From Paracoxiella cheracis (GTDB lineage Bacteria > Pseudomonadota > Gammaproteobacteria > Coxiellales > Coxiellaceae), in assembly GCF_049348705.1 (NCBI RefSeq), contig NZ_CP186485.1, positions 1,364,001 through 1,428,000 on the forward strand: 64,000 nucleotides of DNA. Reading direction: 5' to 3'. Below are positions 62,929 to 64,000 of the stretch, piece by piece (position 1 is the first letter of the stretch; every line of letters begins with the position of its first letter). The position numbers and the translations under genes were made by a program. The notes under the pieces are model-generated. The model saw only the letters and a list, made by a program, of their open reading frames with translations, searched no databases and had not been told where the DNA came from.

Positions 62929-64000
62929 ATGTATAACCCTACTTCACGTAAAATTGCAGTCATCGGCTTAGGTTACGTTGGTCTACCCGTTGCTGTTGCC
63001 TTTGCGCAACACAACCCCGTCATCGCCTATGACAAAAACTCCAAACGTATCAAAGAATTACGATCAGGTCACGACTCATCCAGGGAAGTGACCACAAAAC
63101 AGCTCGCTGCGAGTCAATTGCTCCTCACGGACAACCCTGATGACCTAGCCGACGCAGATTTTTACATTGTTGCAGTGCCAACGCCGGTCAATCAATCAAA
63201 GCATCCCGACCTGAGTTTACTGCTGAATGCATCCGAAACGATCGGAAAGCACCTTAAGCAAGGCGATATCGTGGTCTACGAATCGACTGTTTACCCCGGC
63301 GCTACCGAAAACGACTGTGCACCCGTGCTAGAGGCTGCCTCCGGCTTAACTTGCGGTAGCGATTTTACGCTAGGCTACTCGCCCGAGCGTATTAATCCCG
63401 GTGACACCGAACACCGTTTCGAAAATATTACTAAAATTGTTGCTGGCCAAGATGAAAAAACACTCGATATTATTGCGGATGTTTACGGCAGCGTGGTCAC
63501 TGCAGGCATTTACCGCGCCCCCGATATCAAAACGGCCGAAGCCGCAAAAGTAATCGAAAACACCCAACGCGATATTAATATTGCGTTGATGAACGAACTA
63601 GCTATCATTTTTGACCGCATGCATATCGACACTCAAGAAGTTTTAAAAGCCGCTGGTACTAAATGGAATTTTTTACCGTTCACACCCGGATTAGTTGGCG
63701 GACATTGTATCGGTGTTGATCCTTATTATTTAACTTACCAAGCGCAACGTTATGGTTATCAGCCCGAGGTTATTTTATCCGGTCGACGTATCAACGATCA
63801 TGTGGGCAAACATATAGCAGAACAAACTATCAAGCACATGATTCATAAAGGCTACACAATAAAAGGCGCTAAAGTCGCTGTACTGGGCCTCACTTTTAAA
63901 AAAAATTGTCCCGATTTACGCAATACCAAAGTCATTGACATCATTCGTGAACTTAACGATTATGGTATCGAATGTTTGGTTCATGATCCCATTGCCGATG
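62929..64000 (+). CDS. Nucleotide-sugar dehydrogenase (WbpO/TviB-like), 3' end beyond window
   Basis: An open frame runs from ATG 62929 to the window end (357 codons, no stop). It has the Rossmann motif KIAVIGLGYVGLPVAVAFA, VAVPTPVNQSKHPDLS, VVYESTVYPGATE, SPERINPGD and the catalytic cysteine in GLVGGHCIGVDPYYLTY. LGLTFKKNCPDLRNTKV opens the C-terminal domain. This matches UDP-N-acetyl-galactosamine/glucosamine 6-dehydrogenases of the WbpO/TviB type used for O-antigen or capsule uronic acids. It is divergent from ugd. Confidence 0.9.
   Translation, partial: MYNPTSRKIAVIGLGYVGLPVAVAFAQHNPVIAYDKNSKRIKELRSGHDSSREVTTKQLAASQLLLTDNPDDLADADFYIVAVPTPVNQSKHPDLSLLLNASETIGKHLKQGDIVVYESTVYPGATENDCAPVLEAASGLTCGSDFTLGYSPERINPGDTEHRFENITKIVAGQDEKTLDIIADVYGSVVTAGIYRAPDIKTAEAAKVIENTQRDINIALMNELAIIFDRMHIDTQEVLKAAGTKWNFLPFTPGLVGGHCIGVDPYYLTYQAQRYGYQPEVILSGRRINDHVGKHIAEQTIKHMIHKGYTIKGAKVAVLGLTFKKNCPDLRNTKVIDIIRELNDYGIECLVHDPIAD

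Overview
The window looks like a chromosomal segment of a gammaproteobacterium, most likely a host-associated member of the Legionellales/Coxiellaceae group. The basis is the rpsF-rpsR-(membrane protein)-rplI block, the comEC-msbA-lpxK block, a glutamine-dependent NAD synthetase, an Rpn-type nuclease, and many insertion sequences and pseudogenes. This is inferred from gene content; no taxonomic marker was compared.

Layout. 1-2.1 kb: ribosomal protein operon (minus). 2.2-5.5 kb: Rpn nuclease, an Mth938-like protein, nadE. 5.5-10.8 kb: comEC-msbA-lpxK (minus), with comEC broken by a 249-bp element. 10.9-14.3 kb: mgsA and a histidine decarboxylase gene cut by an insertion sequence. 14.5-18.4 kb: a His-rich exported protein, a lipase-like hydrolase, a small membrane protein, and pnp-rpsO. 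18.6-20.8 kb: the 3' two-thirds of a membrane flippase pseudogene. 20.8-57.7 kb: a 36.9-kb block bounded by two directly repeated 1,721-bp IS copies. The outer ends of these carry the same 6-bp duplication (TGTGAC), which is the signature of a composite transposon. Inside the block are a decaying P22-like podoviral structural module (22.5-39.9 kb), nested insertion sequences, a truncated MFS gene, a DUF366 gene, two unknown genes, tRNA-Arg(ACG), an RND efflux pump whose MarR-type regulator is truncated, and a VOC protein. 57.7-64 kb: the 5' end of the same flippase gene, then galU-pgi-SDR-ugd (minus) and a divergent second nucleotide-sugar dehydrogenase. Together the sugar genes supply UDP-glucose and uronic-acid precursors for surface polysaccharide.

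The most unusual object is a 249-bp, hairpin-rich repeat present six times (9890, 19195/20500, 26849, 28120, 28674, 31363). All six copies are exactly 249 bp and have no target-site duplication. Deleting any copy in silico rejoins its host sequence seamlessly. In five genes (comEC, flippase, an IS982 transposase, a phage scaffold gene, a small phage gene) the flanking reading frame is restored. At the sixth site a nearby duplicate of the target gives the empty site directly. The element could be a non-autonomous mobile element with duplication-free integration or, more speculatively, something removed at the RNA level.

Other observations include two tandem hairpins upstream of the capsid gene with identical loops and compensatory stem changes, an in-frame amber codon in a phage tail-region gene, and an IS1 copy with an altered frameshift A-tract. 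All insertion and rearrangement inferences rest on one assembly of repeat-rich DNA, so long-read confirmation matters.
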